From NCBI GenBank assembly GCA_030528285.1, contig JAUMZE010000003.1, positions 162,810-226,809 on the forward strand: a stretch of DNA of 64,000 nt. Reading direction: 5' to 3'. The notes beneath the pieces are model-generated. The model saw only the letters and a program-made list of their open reading frames with translations, ran no database searches and had not been told where the DNA came from. Shown here piece after piece: positions 25,470-35,123 of the stretch. The stretch is from Aerococcus sp. Lineage in GTDB: Bacteria; Bacillota; Bacilli; Lactobacillales; Aerococcaceae. The translations under genes and the position numbers were made by a program. The stretch's first letter is position 1; every line of letters begins with the position of its first letter.

Positions 25470-26009
25470 CTATTTAAACGTCTTTACCTTCGAATGTTCC
25501 TCTGTTTGACGAACTTTCCATTTTTTAAACATGCCATCTGCGGTTGATGCGGCTTGAGCGAGGCGGGTCTTCATTGACGGTTTTGCCCCTGCTTCGCTAT
25601 CGATCACGACGCCCCCTTCATCACTCGTAGTAATAGGTTCATCGCTTTGATCGGCTTCTTTATTCGTCACCCGGTCTTTAATGTTGCCAACTAAGTCACG
25701 TGCTCCCTCGTTCACGTCTGAAACGGAGGTCCCGACTTCGCCAACTGCATTGAATAATGGATCGAGATGACTGAGTTTGCCATTGACATCATCCATTAAT
25801 TGATTCGTTTTATTCAATAGGCCCTGTGTTTCCACGGACAGCCCATCGACATCACGTCTCAGGATTGCAATGGTTTGATTTGCCTCATCAACGGTTTTTG
25901 TGACTTCTTTGATGGTTTTGGTCACTTGACGAATCAAGAGGATCAAGGCCACTACCAAAGCAGCAAAGGCCACCGCAGCAATGATTCCGGCAATCTCACC
26001 CCATGTCAT
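25470..26009 (-). CDS. DUF948-type membrane protein
   Basis: A 179-residue protein with one N-terminal membrane segment (IAGIIAAVAFAALVVALILL, about 7-26), then a coiled-coil-like region with heptads (VTKTIKEVTKTVDEANQTI and LLNKTNQLMDDVNGKL), and a polar acidic tail. This matches the general stress protein family with DUF948. DUF948 and YtxH genes are neighbours in many Firmicutes, and here the pair forms an operon. A promoter with an extended -10 and an adjacent cre-like site lies upstream. Function unknown, possibly envelope stress. Confidence 0.85.
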   Translation of the reverse strand: MTWGEIAGIIAAVAFAALVVALILLIRQVTKTIKEVTKTVDEANQTIAILRRDVDGLSVETQGLLNKTNQLMDDVNGKLSHLDPLFNAVGEVGTSVSDVNEGARDLVGNIKDRVTNKEADQSDEPITTSDEGGVVIDSEAGAKPSMKTRLAQAASTADGMFKKWKVRQTEEHSKVKTFK

Positions 26010-26127
26010 GATTTTATCACTCCTTTTATTTTCATACTGCTATATTAACATTATTTGATGAATGATTACCAGAAAAAATTACCTGTAATCCCATAATGGC
26101 AATCTTTTCCCGCATCATCCAAAAGCA

Positions 26128-26143
26128 TCGGTAACGTTTTCAT
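26128..26143. promoter_or_regulatory. cre-like site upstream of DUF948/ytxH
   Basis: TCGGTAACGTTTTCAT matches 15 of 16 consensus positions of cre (one C for T). It lies just downstream of the extended -10 of the minus-strand promoter, a position suited to repression. Confidence 0.6.
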
Positions 26144-26148
26144 AAGTT

Positions 26149-26157
26149 AGTATATCA
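26149..26157 (-). promoter_or_regulatory. Predicted extended -10 promoter of the DUF948/ytxH operon
   Basis: On the minus strand TG-A-TATACT; no good -35 box is visible. Confidence 0.45.
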
Positions 26158-26508
26158 TATTTAATACCTAACAAACGATTGGTTTTACTTGAAATACTCA
26201 GTTCAACGATCTATTTCGTGATAGTAGCAGGCGCTGTTTCCCACAACTCATTGGTTTTCTAGCTGTTTCTCATTATTTCCTGTAGTCCAGGGAGTCCCAT
26301 TTATCTCTCCTATCCTCCTCATCCTTTAAGTTTTTTTCAGCATTCGTACGTTGAGTGATCAATCTAATTGTCACCATGTCGCTTCTTTTGGTAGGCTAGA
26401 AGTAGCTAGAGGAGAGGCCAAGCAGTGGTTTCTCTCAATCATAGAAAGTAGGGATGCCTTCTGAGTTGGCTAATACGTTATTTTGAATCTATCAAATGGG
26501 AAGATATT

Positions 26509-27342
26509 ATGATGAACCTGATCGATCGTGGGTTCCAAATCGTGGCGTCAATCGTTCTGTTGACGGTGATTTACCGGTTAATCGTGCATTTTACTCATTT
26601 ATATTTCGATCAGATGATTCAGCGCTCCAACGATCCGGGACGCCAACATACTATGCGCGAGTTGATCAAGAATATCGCCACCTATATTTATTACTTCATG
26701 TTAGCCTACAGCTTGTTGGCGATTCTGGGAGTACCGGTTGCGACTCTGATTGCTGGAGCGGGGGTTGCCAGTTTAGCGCTTGGTATTGGGGCGCAAGGGC
26801 TCGTCAATGATACAGTGAACGGCTTCTTCATTCTACTGGAACACCAGTATGACGTTGGGGATAATGTCACGATTGGCAATATCAACGGCCGGGTAAAACA
26901 GATCGGACTGAAAACCACTGTCATTCAGGGCTGGGACGGTTCGGTTAACTACATCCCGAACCGAAGCATCAATATCGTCATCAACCACTCCCGCGAACCA
27001 ATGCGCGTCGATATCGATATTCCATATTATGCGGACACGGACATTGAGAAATTCACCTACGTACTCAAGGCCCGTATGGCAAAGGTCGGGAAAGACGATC
27101 CTTTACTGGTCCGTAAAACGCAATATCTTGGCCCTCTGCGCAGTGACGACGGCCAATTTATCTATCGGATTCGTATGTGGGCGGACAATATGCAGGATGT
27201 CGCTGTGAGAAGTAAATACTACCGCCAGTTTACCGATGCCCTCCAGCAATCTGGAATCCCAATTCCTGAGGGGAGCGTCTATCGTGTTGCCAAACAGCCC
27301 TCTGTAGAACAGAAACACACAGACGAACGCCAGGAATCATAA
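26509..27342 (+). CDS. Small-conductance mechanosensitive channel (MscS family)
   Basis: A 277-residue protein. Membrane segments lie at about residues 10-30 and 55-75, and the pore-lining helix is visible as the Gly/Ala-rich stretch VATLIAGAGVASLALGIGAQ (about 77-96) followed by GLVNDTVNGFFILLE, the MscS hallmark. A beta domain with VGDNVTIGNINGRVKQIGL and IPNRSI follows. Resembles the YkuT-type MscS proteins of Firmicutes; it opens under membrane tension to release solutes on osmotic downshock. The ribosome-binding site (GGGAAG) is weak. Monocistronic with a bidirectional terminator. Confidence 0.92.
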   Translation: MMNLIDRGFQIVASIVLLTVIYRLIVHFTHLYFDQMIQRSNDPGRQHTMRELIKNIATYIYYFMLAYSLLAILGVPVATLIAGAGVASLALGIGAQGLVNDTVNGFFILLEHQYDVGDNVTIGNINGRVKQIGLKTTVIQGWDGSVNYIPNRSINIVINHSREPMRVDIDIPYYADTDIEKFTYVLKARMAKVGKDDPLLVRKTQYLGPLRSDDGQFIYRIRMWADNMQDVAVRSKYYRQFTDALQQSGIPIPEGSVYRVAKQPSVEQKHTDERQES

Positions 27343-27347
27343 ACAAT

Positions 27348-27410
27348 AAAAAAAGACAGGCGGAAACCGACGCCCTCCTCACTGGGGCAATCGTTTCTAC
27401 CTGTCTTTTT
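27348..27410. terminator. Bidirectional terminator between the MscS gene and rmlB
   Basis: AAAAGACAGG pairs with CCTGTCTTTT, with further GAAAC/GTTTC pairing inside; flanked by A- and T-runs. Confidence 0.88.
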
Positions 27411-27435
27411 GTGTGCCTTTATTTCAGAAGATCTC

Positions 27436-28419
27436 TTACTTGAGCCAGTCTGGGTGGCTTTGGTACCAGTCAATGGTTTCGTGCAGGCCGTCTATAAACT
27501 CGATTTGTTGTTTCCATCCAATCTGGCGCAGTTTCGTATCACTGATCGCATAACGCTGGTCGTGGCCCAAGCGATCACTCACATGGGTCAGGAGGCTTTC
27601 AGGTTGACCGAGATATTGGAGGATTTCCTGTGCCAACGCTCGATTCGTGATCGTCGTATGCCCCGCGATATTATAGATCTCGCCTAACTTTCCCTGTTTC
27701 AAGACAGTGAGGACACCTCGGCAGTGATCCGTCACATGAATCCAATCGCGCTCCTGTAACCCTGACCCATAGAGCGGAATGGATTCGTTGTATAAGGCAT
27801 GTTTAATCACCACAGGAATCCATTTCTCCGGATACTGGTTGGGGCCGTAGTTGTTGCTAGAGCGGGTAATCAGGGCGGGAAATTGATAGGTCCGCTGATA
27901 CGCGCCCACCATCAGATCCGCGCTCGCCTTGGACGCCGCATAGGGAGAACTCGGGTGGAGCACGCTTGTTTCATCGAACGGTTCTAGTTGTCCCACTGCG
28001 TCTCCGTACACCTCATCCGTTGAAATCTGGACAAACCGATTTTCTGGATGATAGTGCTCGGGAGTCGTCTCCCAATAGTGGCGGGCGACATTGAGGAGAT
28101 TTTCAGTACCGAGCACGTTGGTCGTCATGAATCGCTCTGGACGGGCAATGCTTCGGTCCACATGCGATTCCGCCGCAAAATGCACTACCTGATCAATCTG
28201 ATATTCCCCAAATACTCTTGATACACATTCTGGATCACAGACATCGCCATGAACGAAGGTGTAGCGCGGATGATTTTCTACTGACTGGAGGTTCTTCAAA
28301 TTTCCCGCATAGGTTAAGGCGTCGAGATTCACCACAGCGTCAGTGTCGGACTGCTTCAATAACAACCGAATAAAATGGCTCCCGATAAAACCTGCGCCTC
28401 CCGTAACTAAGATATTCAT
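27436..28419 (-). CDS. rfbB: dTDP-glucose 4,6-dehydratase
   Basis: A 327-residue short-chain dehydrogenase-type enzyme making dTDP-4-keto-6-deoxyglucose, the second step of dTDP-rhamnose synthesis. NAD binding is through GGAGFIG (7-13). The catalytic Thr134-Asp135-Glu136 is in STDEVYGD and the Tyr160/Lys164 pair in YAASK. The C-terminal part (NNYGPNQYPEKWIP, GLQERDWIHV) is typical. No rmlA, rmlC or rmlD lies beside it, so it is an isolated copy; the rest of the pathway must be elsewhere or this enzyme serves another sugar. It follows the pyk terminator. Confidence 0.92.
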   Translation of the reverse strand: MNILVTGGAGFIGSHFIRLLLKQSDTDAVVNLDALTYAGNLKNLQSVENHPRYTFVHGDVCDPECVSRVFGEYQIDQVVHFAAESHVDRSIARPERFMTTNVLGTENLLNVARHYWETTPEHYHPENRFVQISTDEVYGDAVGQLEPFDETSVLHPSSPYAASKASADLMVGAYQRTYQFPALITRSSNNYGPNQYPEKWIPVVIKHALYNESIPLYGSGLQERDWIHVTDHCRGVLTVLKQGKLGEIYNIAGHTTITNRALAQEILQYLGQPESLLTHVSDRLGHDQRYAISDTKLRQIGWKQQIEFIDGLHETIDWYQSHPDWLK

Positions 28420-28464
28420 AGCGCTGCCTCCTTTATTTCTTGTTCATACTCCTCTCATTATATC

Positions 28465-28503
28465 AAAAAAGAACACCCAAAAGTTCGCCTTTTGAGTGCT
28501 CTT
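28465..28503 (-). terminator. Rho-independent terminator of pfkA-pyk
   Basis: A stem of about 15 pairs (AAGAGCACTCAAAAG / CTTTTGGGTGTTCTT) followed by TTTTTT on the minus strand. Confidence 0.9.
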
Positions 28504-28549
28504 GGCGTCTCAACCGCTGTGAAACGCATTTATGATTCGATTAATTGGA

Positions 28550-30313
28550 TTAGAGAGAGGCTCCGTTGTAAACGAAACCACGGTTGGTGTCCAAGGTGAC
28601 TAATTGACCATCATGGAGAACAGTCATCGCTTTGTCAGCACCTACAATGACAGGAACACCAGTGTTGACGCTCAATACAGCAGCATGGCTCGTGAGTCCA
28701 CCACGTTCGGTGATGACAGCAGCTGCTTTAGCGAAGACATCATTCCAGCTTTGGTCAGTTTCGTCCGTTACAACGATGGCTTTGTCGCTCATGCGGCTTA
28801 AAGCATCTTCTGCGGATTTAGCAGTGATGATGCGGCCAACAACGGTACTGTTACCAACACCAGAACCACGGAGAATTTCTTCACCAACAAGTTGGATCTT
28901 CATGATGTTCGTGGTACCCGTTTCACCAACAGGCACACCGGCTGTCACAACAATGTGGTCGCCGTCTTTTGCGTAGCCTTCTTCTTTAGCTACTTGAGTT
29001 GCGAGAGCCATCATTTCGTCGGTGTCTTCTGGGCGTGATACCACATATGGACGAACGCCACGGGAGAGAACGAGTTTATGAGCAGCACTCTCAGAGAAGG
29101 TCAATGCTAAGATATCAGCATTTGGACGATATTTAGAGATCAAACGTGCGGTGTAACCTGATTCTGTAGCAGCTACGATCGTCTTGATATTCAAGTTACG
29201 TGCGGTGTGGCCAACAGATTGAGCAACCGCTTCGGATACATCTGTTTGACGGTATTCTTTCAAGGTCTTGGTGTCTAAACCATGAGCTTCTGCTTCATTT
29301 TCAACAGCTAAGGAGATGTTGGTCATAGTTTGAACGGCATTGACTGGGTAATTCCCGGCTGCTGTTTCACCAGACAACATGATGGCGTCCGTTCCGTCAA
29401 AGATCGCGTTCGCAACGTCAGAAGCTTCCGCACGGGTAGGACGTGGGTTACGTTCCATGGAATCTAACATTTGGGTAGCAGTAATGACTGGTTTACCTTG
29501 TTCGTTACATTTGCGGATCATTTCTTTTTGGTAGATAGGAACCATTTCTGCAGGCACTTCTACCCCTAAGTCCCCACGCGCAACCATTAACCCATCAGCA
29601 GCAGCGAGGATTGCGTCGAGGTTGTCGACTCCTTCTTGGCTTTCGATCTTAGGAATGATCATAACATCGAGGTTACCGGTTTCTTCCAAGATTTCACGAA
29701 TTTCCATCACGTCTTCTGGTTTACGGATGAAGGATGCTGCGATGAAGTCGATCCCGTTTTCCAAACCGAAGCGAATGTCGTCTTCGTCTTTTTCGGTGAT
29801 CCCTGGCAAGTTGATGGAAACGTTTGGTACGTTCACACCTTTCTTGTCTTTGATCAAACCACTGTTTTCTACTTCCGTTACGATGCAGTTGTCTTTGCTG
29901 TCGATTTCGGTAACAAGTAAGTCGATCAAACCGTCGTCAACCAAAATGTGGCTACCAACTGTGACGTCATTGATCAATTCAGGATAGGTAATAGAGAATT
30001 GAGTAGCGTCCCCTTCCACTTCATGCATGTATACACGAACGGTTGAACCTTTTTCGAGGAGGACTGGTTGGTGATTCTTCATATTGTGTGTACGGATTTC
30101 TGGGCCTTTCGTATCCAACATCACACCAATACGTTCACCCAATTGTTTTTCCACTTCACGAATGTTTTTGAAGCGTTGGAGATGTTCTTCATGGCTACCA
30201 TGAGAGAAGTTCAAACGTGCAACATTCATCCCAGCTTTTTTGAGCGCTGTTAAGGTTTCAATGCTTTCGGAAGCTGGTCCAATGGTACAAACAATCTTCG
30301 TTTTCTTTTCCAT
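28550..30313 (-). CDS. pyk: Pyruvate kinase with C-terminal PEP-utilising domain
   Basis: A 587-residue glycolytic enzyme converting PEP and ADP to pyruvate and ATP. The N terminus (TKIVCTIGPASESIETL), the active-site lysine region (IIPKIESQEGVDNLD), MVARGDLGVEVP and ITATQMLDSM are all present. After about residue 480 there is an extra domain with GGLTSHAAVLSVNTGVPVIVG, as in Bacillus and many lactic acid bacteria. AAGGAG precedes the ATG. It lies 125 bases downstream of pfkA in the usual pfkA-pyk order. Confidence 0.97.
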   Translation of the reverse strand: MEKKTKIVCTIGPASESIETLTALKKAGMNVARLNFSHGSHEEHLQRFKNIREVEKQLGERIGVMLDTKGPEIRTHNMKNHQPVLLEKGSTVRVYMHEVEGDATQFSITYPELINDVTVGSHILVDDGLIDLLVTEIDSKDNCIVTEVENSGLIKDKKGVNVPNVSINLPGITEKDEDDIRFGLENGIDFIAASFIRKPEDVMEIREILEETGNLDVMIIPKIESQEGVDNLDAILAAADGLMVARGDLGVEVPAEMVPIYQKEMIRKCNEQGKPVITATQMLDSMERNPRPTRAEASDVANAIFDGTDAIMLSGETAAGNYPVNAVQTMTNISLAVENEAEAHGLDTKTLKEYRQTDVSEAVAQSVGHTARNLNIKTIVAATESGYTARLISKYRPNADILALTFSESAAHKLVLSRGVRPYVVSRPEDTDEMMALATQVAKEEGYAKDGDHIVVTAGVPVGETGTTNIMKIQLVGEEILRGSGVGNSTVVGRIITAKSAEDALSRMSDKAIVVTDETDQSWNDVFAKAAAVITERGGLTSHAAVLSVNTGVPVIVGADKAMTVLHDGQLVTLDTNRGFVYNGASL

Positions 30314-30438
30314 ATTGATTAGGACTCCTTTTCTTTACCTATGTGGTGCTTTCACGAAATGAAAACAGTTAAGAAAGCAAGCCACACAATGATTTGATCC
30401 ACTGATATTCTACACTTTTCTCGTGCAAAATGAAAATA

Positions 30439-31455
30439 TTATTCCATATTTCCTTCGCCTTCTTCCGCACCGGTGCCGGCCCAGAAGGAGATTTCGTTGT
30501 TGATGTGATCTAACCAGGCATTGGCTTGAGCGTTCGTTGAGGATTCTTTGAGCGCTTCTTCAATTGGGGTATAGGTAGGTTGGTTGTTCCGGATACCGAA
30601 GCAAACGCCACCCTTGCCTTCTTGAACATATTCAGCAGCACTGTAACCCAAGACACTCGCTAATACACGGTCTTTGGCACTTGGAGCGCCCCCACGTTGA
30701 ACGTGACCCAAAACCACCGTACGTACGTGGTAGTTCTTTGGATAGGCGTTGAGTTTTTCCTCGAACTCAGCAGCACTCATGGCCCCTTCAGCCAACACGA
30801 TCATATGGTGTTTCTTGCCATTTGCGTAACCTTGATCGATGAGCGAGGTAACTTCATCCATGTCAAAATCAGATTCTGGCACAATAATTTGGTCAGCGCC
30901 AATCCCCATCCCAGACCAGAGTGCGATGTCACCGGCGTTACGTCCCATCACCTCTACAACGAAGGTACGGGCGTGGCTACGAGCGGTATCGCGCAATTTA
31001 TCGAGGGATTCCAAGGCCGTGTTGCAGGCGGTATCGAATCCGATCGTGTAGTCCGTTCCTGAAATGTCGTTATCAATCGTCCCTGGTAAACCAACTGTTG
31101 GGAAGCCTAATTTCGTTAAGGCTAAAGCGCCATGGTAAGAACCATCCCCACCAATCACAACCAGACCATCAATCTTGTTCTTCTCCAATTGTTCGATGGC
31201 CTTTTGTTGCCCTTCTTTATGAGCAAATTCAGGATAACGTGCCGTATAGAGCATCGTCCCACCACGCGATGAAATATTGGACACTTCGCTAGCTTTCAAT
31301 GGCCGCATATTGCCATGCGCTAATCCACGGAAGCCATACCAAACGCCCCACGCCTCGTTGCCGTCGTGAATGACTTTACGAACGACTGCGCGGATAGCCG
31401 CGTTCATACCAGGCGCATCCCCACCACTAGTGAGAATGGCAATTCGTTTTGACAT
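30439..31455 (-). CDS. pfkA: ATP-dependent 6-phosphofructokinase
   Basis: A 338-residue glycolytic enzyme phosphorylating fructose 6-phosphate. [17 protein letters not shown] at the N terminus, [10 protein letters not shown], the catalytic TIDNDI segment and [13 protein letters not shown] are intact. I start it at the ATG at 31455 because the upstream in-frame codon is a TTG within a weak context. The C terminus is about 18 residues longer than the usual 320, ending in an acidic tail. A promoter with a perfect TATAAT lies just upstream. Confidence 0.97.
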   Translation of the reverse strand: MSKRIAILTSGGDAPGMNAAIRAVVRKVIHDGNEAWGVWYGFRGLAHGNMRPLKASEVSNISSRGGTMLYTARYPEFAHKEGQQKAIEQLEKNKIDGLVVIGGDGSYHGALALTKLGFPTVGLPGTIDNDISGTDYTIGFDTACNTALESLDKLRDTARSHARTFVVEVMGRNAGDIALWSGMGIGADQIIVPESDFDMDEVTSLIDQGYANGKKHHMIVLAEGAMSAAEFEEKLNAYPKNYHVRTVVLGHVQRGGAPSAKDRVLASVLGYSAAEYVQEGKGGVCFGIRNNQPTYTPIEEALKESSTNAQANAWLDHINNEISFWAGTGAEEGEGNME

Positions 31456-31491
31456 TCGTTTCACCAAACCTTTCAATTTTGTAACAGCGAC

Positions 31492-31520
31492 ATTATACCA
31501 TGTCCTTGTTGGTTTGTCTG
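31492..31520 (-). promoter_or_regulatory. Predicted sigma-A promoter of pfkA-pyk
   Basis: On the minus strand CAGACA (31515-31520), 17 bases, TATAAT (31492-31497). Confidence 0.7.
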
Positions 31521-31536
31521 GAGTTTGAGAAAACTT

Positions 31537-34500
31537 TCACCACTTAGAAACGTTTTCATTTCCGTAAAGCGATTCCAAGTGTGTCAGGGTCTCATTTGCC
31601 CCCGATAAGTGGAAGCGTGGCGCCAACCACTCGCCAATCTGTTCCTCTTCCATCCAGAAATACACGGGATAATCGCCCGCTTCCGCCTGTATCAATTGTA
31701 ATAGTGCCTGTTTCTTCTCAGAGGCCCGTTTTCTAGAGGCTACTTGAATACAGTAACCGTGCGGATGAGATTGCTTGAGTGCCTCTATATTCAATGACCT
31801 CAACACATGAACGCGTTGTTTCGACTCAGACAATTTCAGTGAGAGATCCTCCAAACGTTTCACCTGACTCGCCACGAGCTGCACGCGTTGTTGGCGTTCC
31901 TGAGCCCGACCGACGAGATAGACGGTTTCGCCCTCATGAACGACCCCCGCAAAGCGAATATAATCACTTGGGAAGAGCGTCACCTCAATCTCCCCACTCT
32001 CATCGCGCAAGGTGAGGAAGGCCATGGGATCATTCTTCTTCGTCGTGATCCGTTTCAGTGACACAATCTCCCCAATCACCCGATAACGCTGGCGAGTGGG
32101 CGTGATATTTTCGATATAGGTGAGCTGCCCCGTCTGATAGTAGGGATAGAAATCCTGATACAATTTCGTTTTCACTGCGAGTCCGAGTGTTTCGATCTCT
32201 CCTGCCGCCAGTGTGGACTTCGGATATTCCGCTAACTTGCGGTTGATATTCGGGACATAGCCATTTTTCTTGGGCGCATCCATGCCTTCCAACGTCATCT
32301 GCTCGGTATTCAGATCCGGCAAGAAATCCACGTGCCGACAGACATTCGCGAGTCCTCCCTCCACCAAAGCGTGCCGCGTATAACCAAAACTATCCAGCGC
32401 ACCCGCTTTCGCCAGTGGCATCAATAGATCGGTATTCGCGTACTGTGGGGACAGGCGATGCACGAAATCAATAATATTGGCGTAAGGCCCATCCTGCAAT
32501 CGATTGGTGACAATCTCGTAGCTCAATTTATTAGGAATTCCTCTGATATTGCCGATGCCAAGTTGGAGCGTGGTACGATCTTTTACCACGAGATGATTGA
32601 AACTCGTATTCACGTCGGGGGCTTCAATTTGGATATGATGCATCTCTGCTTCTTTGAGGAGTTGGACCCCTTTCTTCTCGAAACTCTGGACACTCTTGAC
32701 GTTGCCATAGTAGAACGCGCTCGGGTAGTGGACTTTGAGCCAGGCGAGCTGATACGCCAGGTAGGAATAGGCGTAGGCGTGGGATTTATTGAATCCATAA
32801 TCCGCAAACTCCGCAATATAATTAAAGATTAATTCAATCGTTTCTCCCGTATAGCCCCGGGATAGCGCTCCCTTCCGAAAACGCGTATGCATGTGGGACA
32901 TTTCCGCTTGATCCTTCTTACTCATGGAACGACGCAAAATATCCGCCTCGCCCAGTGAAAAACCTGCGACGACCTGCGCCACCTGCATGACCTGCTCTTG
33001 ATAGACCATAATGCCGTATGTTTCCTCAAGAATCGGTTTTACACTCTCATCAGGATAGGTAATGGGTTCTTGGCCGTGTTTTCGGCGAATGAAGTGTTCA
33101 ATCTGCTTCATCGGACCTGGACGATACAGAGCATTCACGGCCGCGACATCCTTCATTGCGGTCGGTTTCAGACGCCTGAGGACATTGCGGATACCCGCTG
33201 ATTCAAACTGGAAAATGCCCAGTGTCTCCGCTCGAGAAAACAGCTCGTACACCGCTGCGTCTTCCTGATCGAACTGGAGCGGATCGAGCGGGTGGTGAGC
33301 AATTTTTTCAGCAGCATGGACACTGTCATCGAGGATCGTGAGGTTGATCAAACTGAGGAAGTCCATCTTGAGGAGCCCCAGCCCCTCCACGTCATCCTTC
33401 GCCATTTGGGACTGATGAATATTGAAATGCTGGCTACTCTGGAGGGGGACATATTCTGTGAGTGGTGCGTCACTGATGATCACCCCCGCCGCATGGGTCG
33501 AGACATGCCGTGGCAAGCCCTCAATCTTCTGGGCCGTCTCTAGCCACAACTCGCCGTATGGAACCTCAGATGCTAATGTTTTCAAGCGATCTGATGCGGC
33601 GTAGGCCTCTCTAATGGACTGGTTGTAGTGCGTAATGGACTGACTCCACTGACGGAGAAGCGCCTGATCCGCCCCAAACACGCTCCCCACATCGCGCAGA
33701 GCTTGGCGGGCCTGGAACGTCCCAAATGTGCTGATCTGGGCAACATGATCCTCCCCATATTTGTGGTAAACATATTCTACGACCTGGTTACGTTTATTGT
33801 CGGGAAAATCCAGATCGATATCAGGCATGTTCTGGCGTTCCGGATTCAAGAACCGTTCAAATAGCAGCTGGTTTTGGATGGGATCGACGTCTGTAATCCC
33901 CAATGCATAAGATACCAAAGATCCCGCGGCCGACCCACGCCCGGGACCGGTCCTAATTTTGGCTTGGCGGGCATAGCGCATCACGTCCCAGACAATCAGG
34001 AAGTAATCATCAAACCCCATCTCGTGAATAATCGTGAGTTCATGATGCAACCGCTCCGTGTAGTCGGTGGGCAGTGCCATCGCCTCATTCACCGCTAAAC
34101 GTGCCATTAACCCGTGTTCAGCTTGGATTTTGAGTGCGTGGTCAGCATCCTCCCCCTCTGGCAGTGGAAAACGCGGGAGGAGGCGTCGTTTCCCTGGCAT
34201 TTCGAAGGTGAGCATAGTCGCTAGCAAATCCATCGAGGTGAAGGAATCCGTGAGTCCCGCTGCTTCACTCCACTTTTGGTAGGTGGCAGGCGGATAGAGC
34301 GCCGCATAGGCCTCTGCTTGGGACTGCTGGTAGAGAACTTTCGGGGAATCCATCGTTTCTCCCGTATTGATTGAATGCATCACCTGGTCTGTGAAACTAT
34401 CCGTAACGTCCGCATACTCCACATATGGCGTCATCAAGAGCGGAATATCCGTGGTTTCACTGAGCTGTTTCAACTGGTCCACATGACTCTGCATTTCAGG

Positions 34501-35007
34501 ATGAGGATTCACCCCCAGATATAATTGCCCCGTTGAAAAGGCATTCCTGAGTGTCTGTGCTTCCTTTTCTGCACCGATAAAACTGCCCTGTTTCAAATAA
34601 TTCATGACCGTACTATTTGGCGTCGGGAGAATCACGACCCAGTCTCTGTGATGCATGGCATCTAAAATAAACTGCCGCACCTCCTCGTGATTAATCTTGT
34701 CCGTGGTTTTGAGGTAGGTGCTGAGGGACATGAGTGATTGATAACCCACGTAAGAGGTGGCATAGATCAGCCATTCTTCCTTGCTCTGGCCGACCAAATC
34801 ACTCTGGAGTGCCACCGTCATCCCAATCAATGGGGTGAGACCTGCCTTTTTCACCGCTCGATAGAATATCAAAGCACCATATAATACATTTTGATCGGCC
34901 AAACCGATATGGGTGTACCCTTTCTCCTTAGCGCTCTGGACGTAGGAATCAATGGACATTGGACTCGTCAACAGCGAATAGGCGGAATGCACGTACAAGG
35001 GAATCAT
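31537..35007 (-). CDS. dnaE: DNA polymerase III alpha subunit DnaE
   Basis: A 1156-residue replicative polymerase. An N-terminal PHP domain (YVHSAYSLLTS, then GYTHIGLADQN) is followed by the polymerase core with GPGRGSAAGSLVSYALG (355-370) and the catalytic acidic residues of PDIDLDFPD (Asp398, Asp400). Later come the helix-hairpin-helix region and an OB-fold (YRVIGEIVSLKRI and MAFLTLRDESGEIEVTLF, near 980-1030). The first His of the PHP motif is Tyr, common in Firmicute DnaE, so proofreading by this domain is unlikely. Most Firmicutes pair it with PolC, which is not in this window. GAGGAGG precedes the ATG by eight bases. Confidence 0.97.
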   Translation of the reverse strand: MIPLYVHSAYSLLTSPMSIDSYVQSAKEKGYTHIGLADQNVLYGALIFYRAVKKAGLTPLIGMTVALQSDLVGQSKEEWLIYATSYVGYQSLMSLSTYLKTTDKINHEEVRQFILDAMHHRDWVVILPTPNSTVMNYLKQGSFIGAEKEAQTLRNAFSTGQLYLGVNPHPEMQSHVDQLKQLSETTDIPLLMTPYVEYADVTDSFTDQVMHSINTGETMDSPKVLYQQSQAEAYAALYPPATYQKWSEAAGLTDSFTSMDLLATMLTFEMPGKRRLLPRFPLPEGEDADHALKIQAEHGLMARLAVNEAMALPTDYTERLHHELTIIHEMGFDDYFLIVWDVMRYARQAKIRTGPGRGSAAGSLVSYALGITDVDPIQNQLLFERFLNPERQNMPDIDLDFPDNKRNQVVEYVYHKYGEDHVAQISTFGTFQARQALRDVGSVFGADQALLRQWSQSITHYNQSIREAYAASDRLKTLASEVPYGELWLETAQKIEGLPRHVSTHAAGVIISDAPLTEYVPLQSSQHFNIHQSQMAKDDVEGLGLLKMDFLSLINLTILDDSVHAAEKIAHHPLDPLQFDQEDAAVYELFSRAETLGIFQFESAGIRNVLRRLKPTAMKDVAAVNALYRPGPMKQIEHFIRRKHGQEPITYPDESVKPILEETYGIMVYQEQVMQVAQVVAGFSLGEADILRRSMSKKDQAEMSHMHTRFRKGALSRGYTGETIELIFNYIAEFADYGFNKSHAYAYSYLAYQLAWLKVHYPSAFYYGNVKSVQSFEKKGVQLLKEAEMHHIQIEAPDVNTSFNHLVVKDRTTLQLGIGNIRGIPNKLSYEIVTNRLQDGPYANIIDFVHRLSPQYANTDLLMPLAKAGALDSFGYTRHALVEGGLANVCRHVDFLPDLNTEQMTLEGMDAPKKNGYVPNINRKLAEYPKSTLAAGEIETLGLAVKTKLYQDFYPYYQTGQLTYIENITPTRQRYRVIGEIVSLKRITTKKNDPMAFLTLRDESGEIEVTLFPSDYIRFAGVVHEGETVYLVGRAQERQQRVQLVASQVKRLEDLSLKLSESKQRVHVLRSLNIEALKQSHPHGYCIQVASRKRASEKKQALLQLIQAEAGDYPVYFWMEEEQIGEWLAPRFHLSGANETLTHLESLYGNENVSKW

Positions 35008-35052
35008 TTATTAACCTCCTCTCTAACCGTGATTCATTACTATTAGCCTACC

Positions 35053-35083
35053 AAAAAAGCTGAGCATATGCCTATCCTCAGCT
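35053..35083 (-). terminator. Rho-independent terminator after queA
   Basis: Stem AGCTGAG / CTCAGCT with a 12-base loop and TTTTT on the minus strand; ends the mutS-to-queA gene string. Confidence 0.88.
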
Positions 35084-35123
35084 CTCTTATTTTTAGTGAT
35101 TTCGTTGTGACTGGAGGTATTCG

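Larger units (their letters stand above)
26010..26508. other. 499-bp divergent intergenic region
   Basis: Contains the DUF948 promoter and cre-like site near 26128-26154. The remaining 350 bases up to the MscS gene show no clear gene, hairpin with T-run or repeat. Confidence 0.5.
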
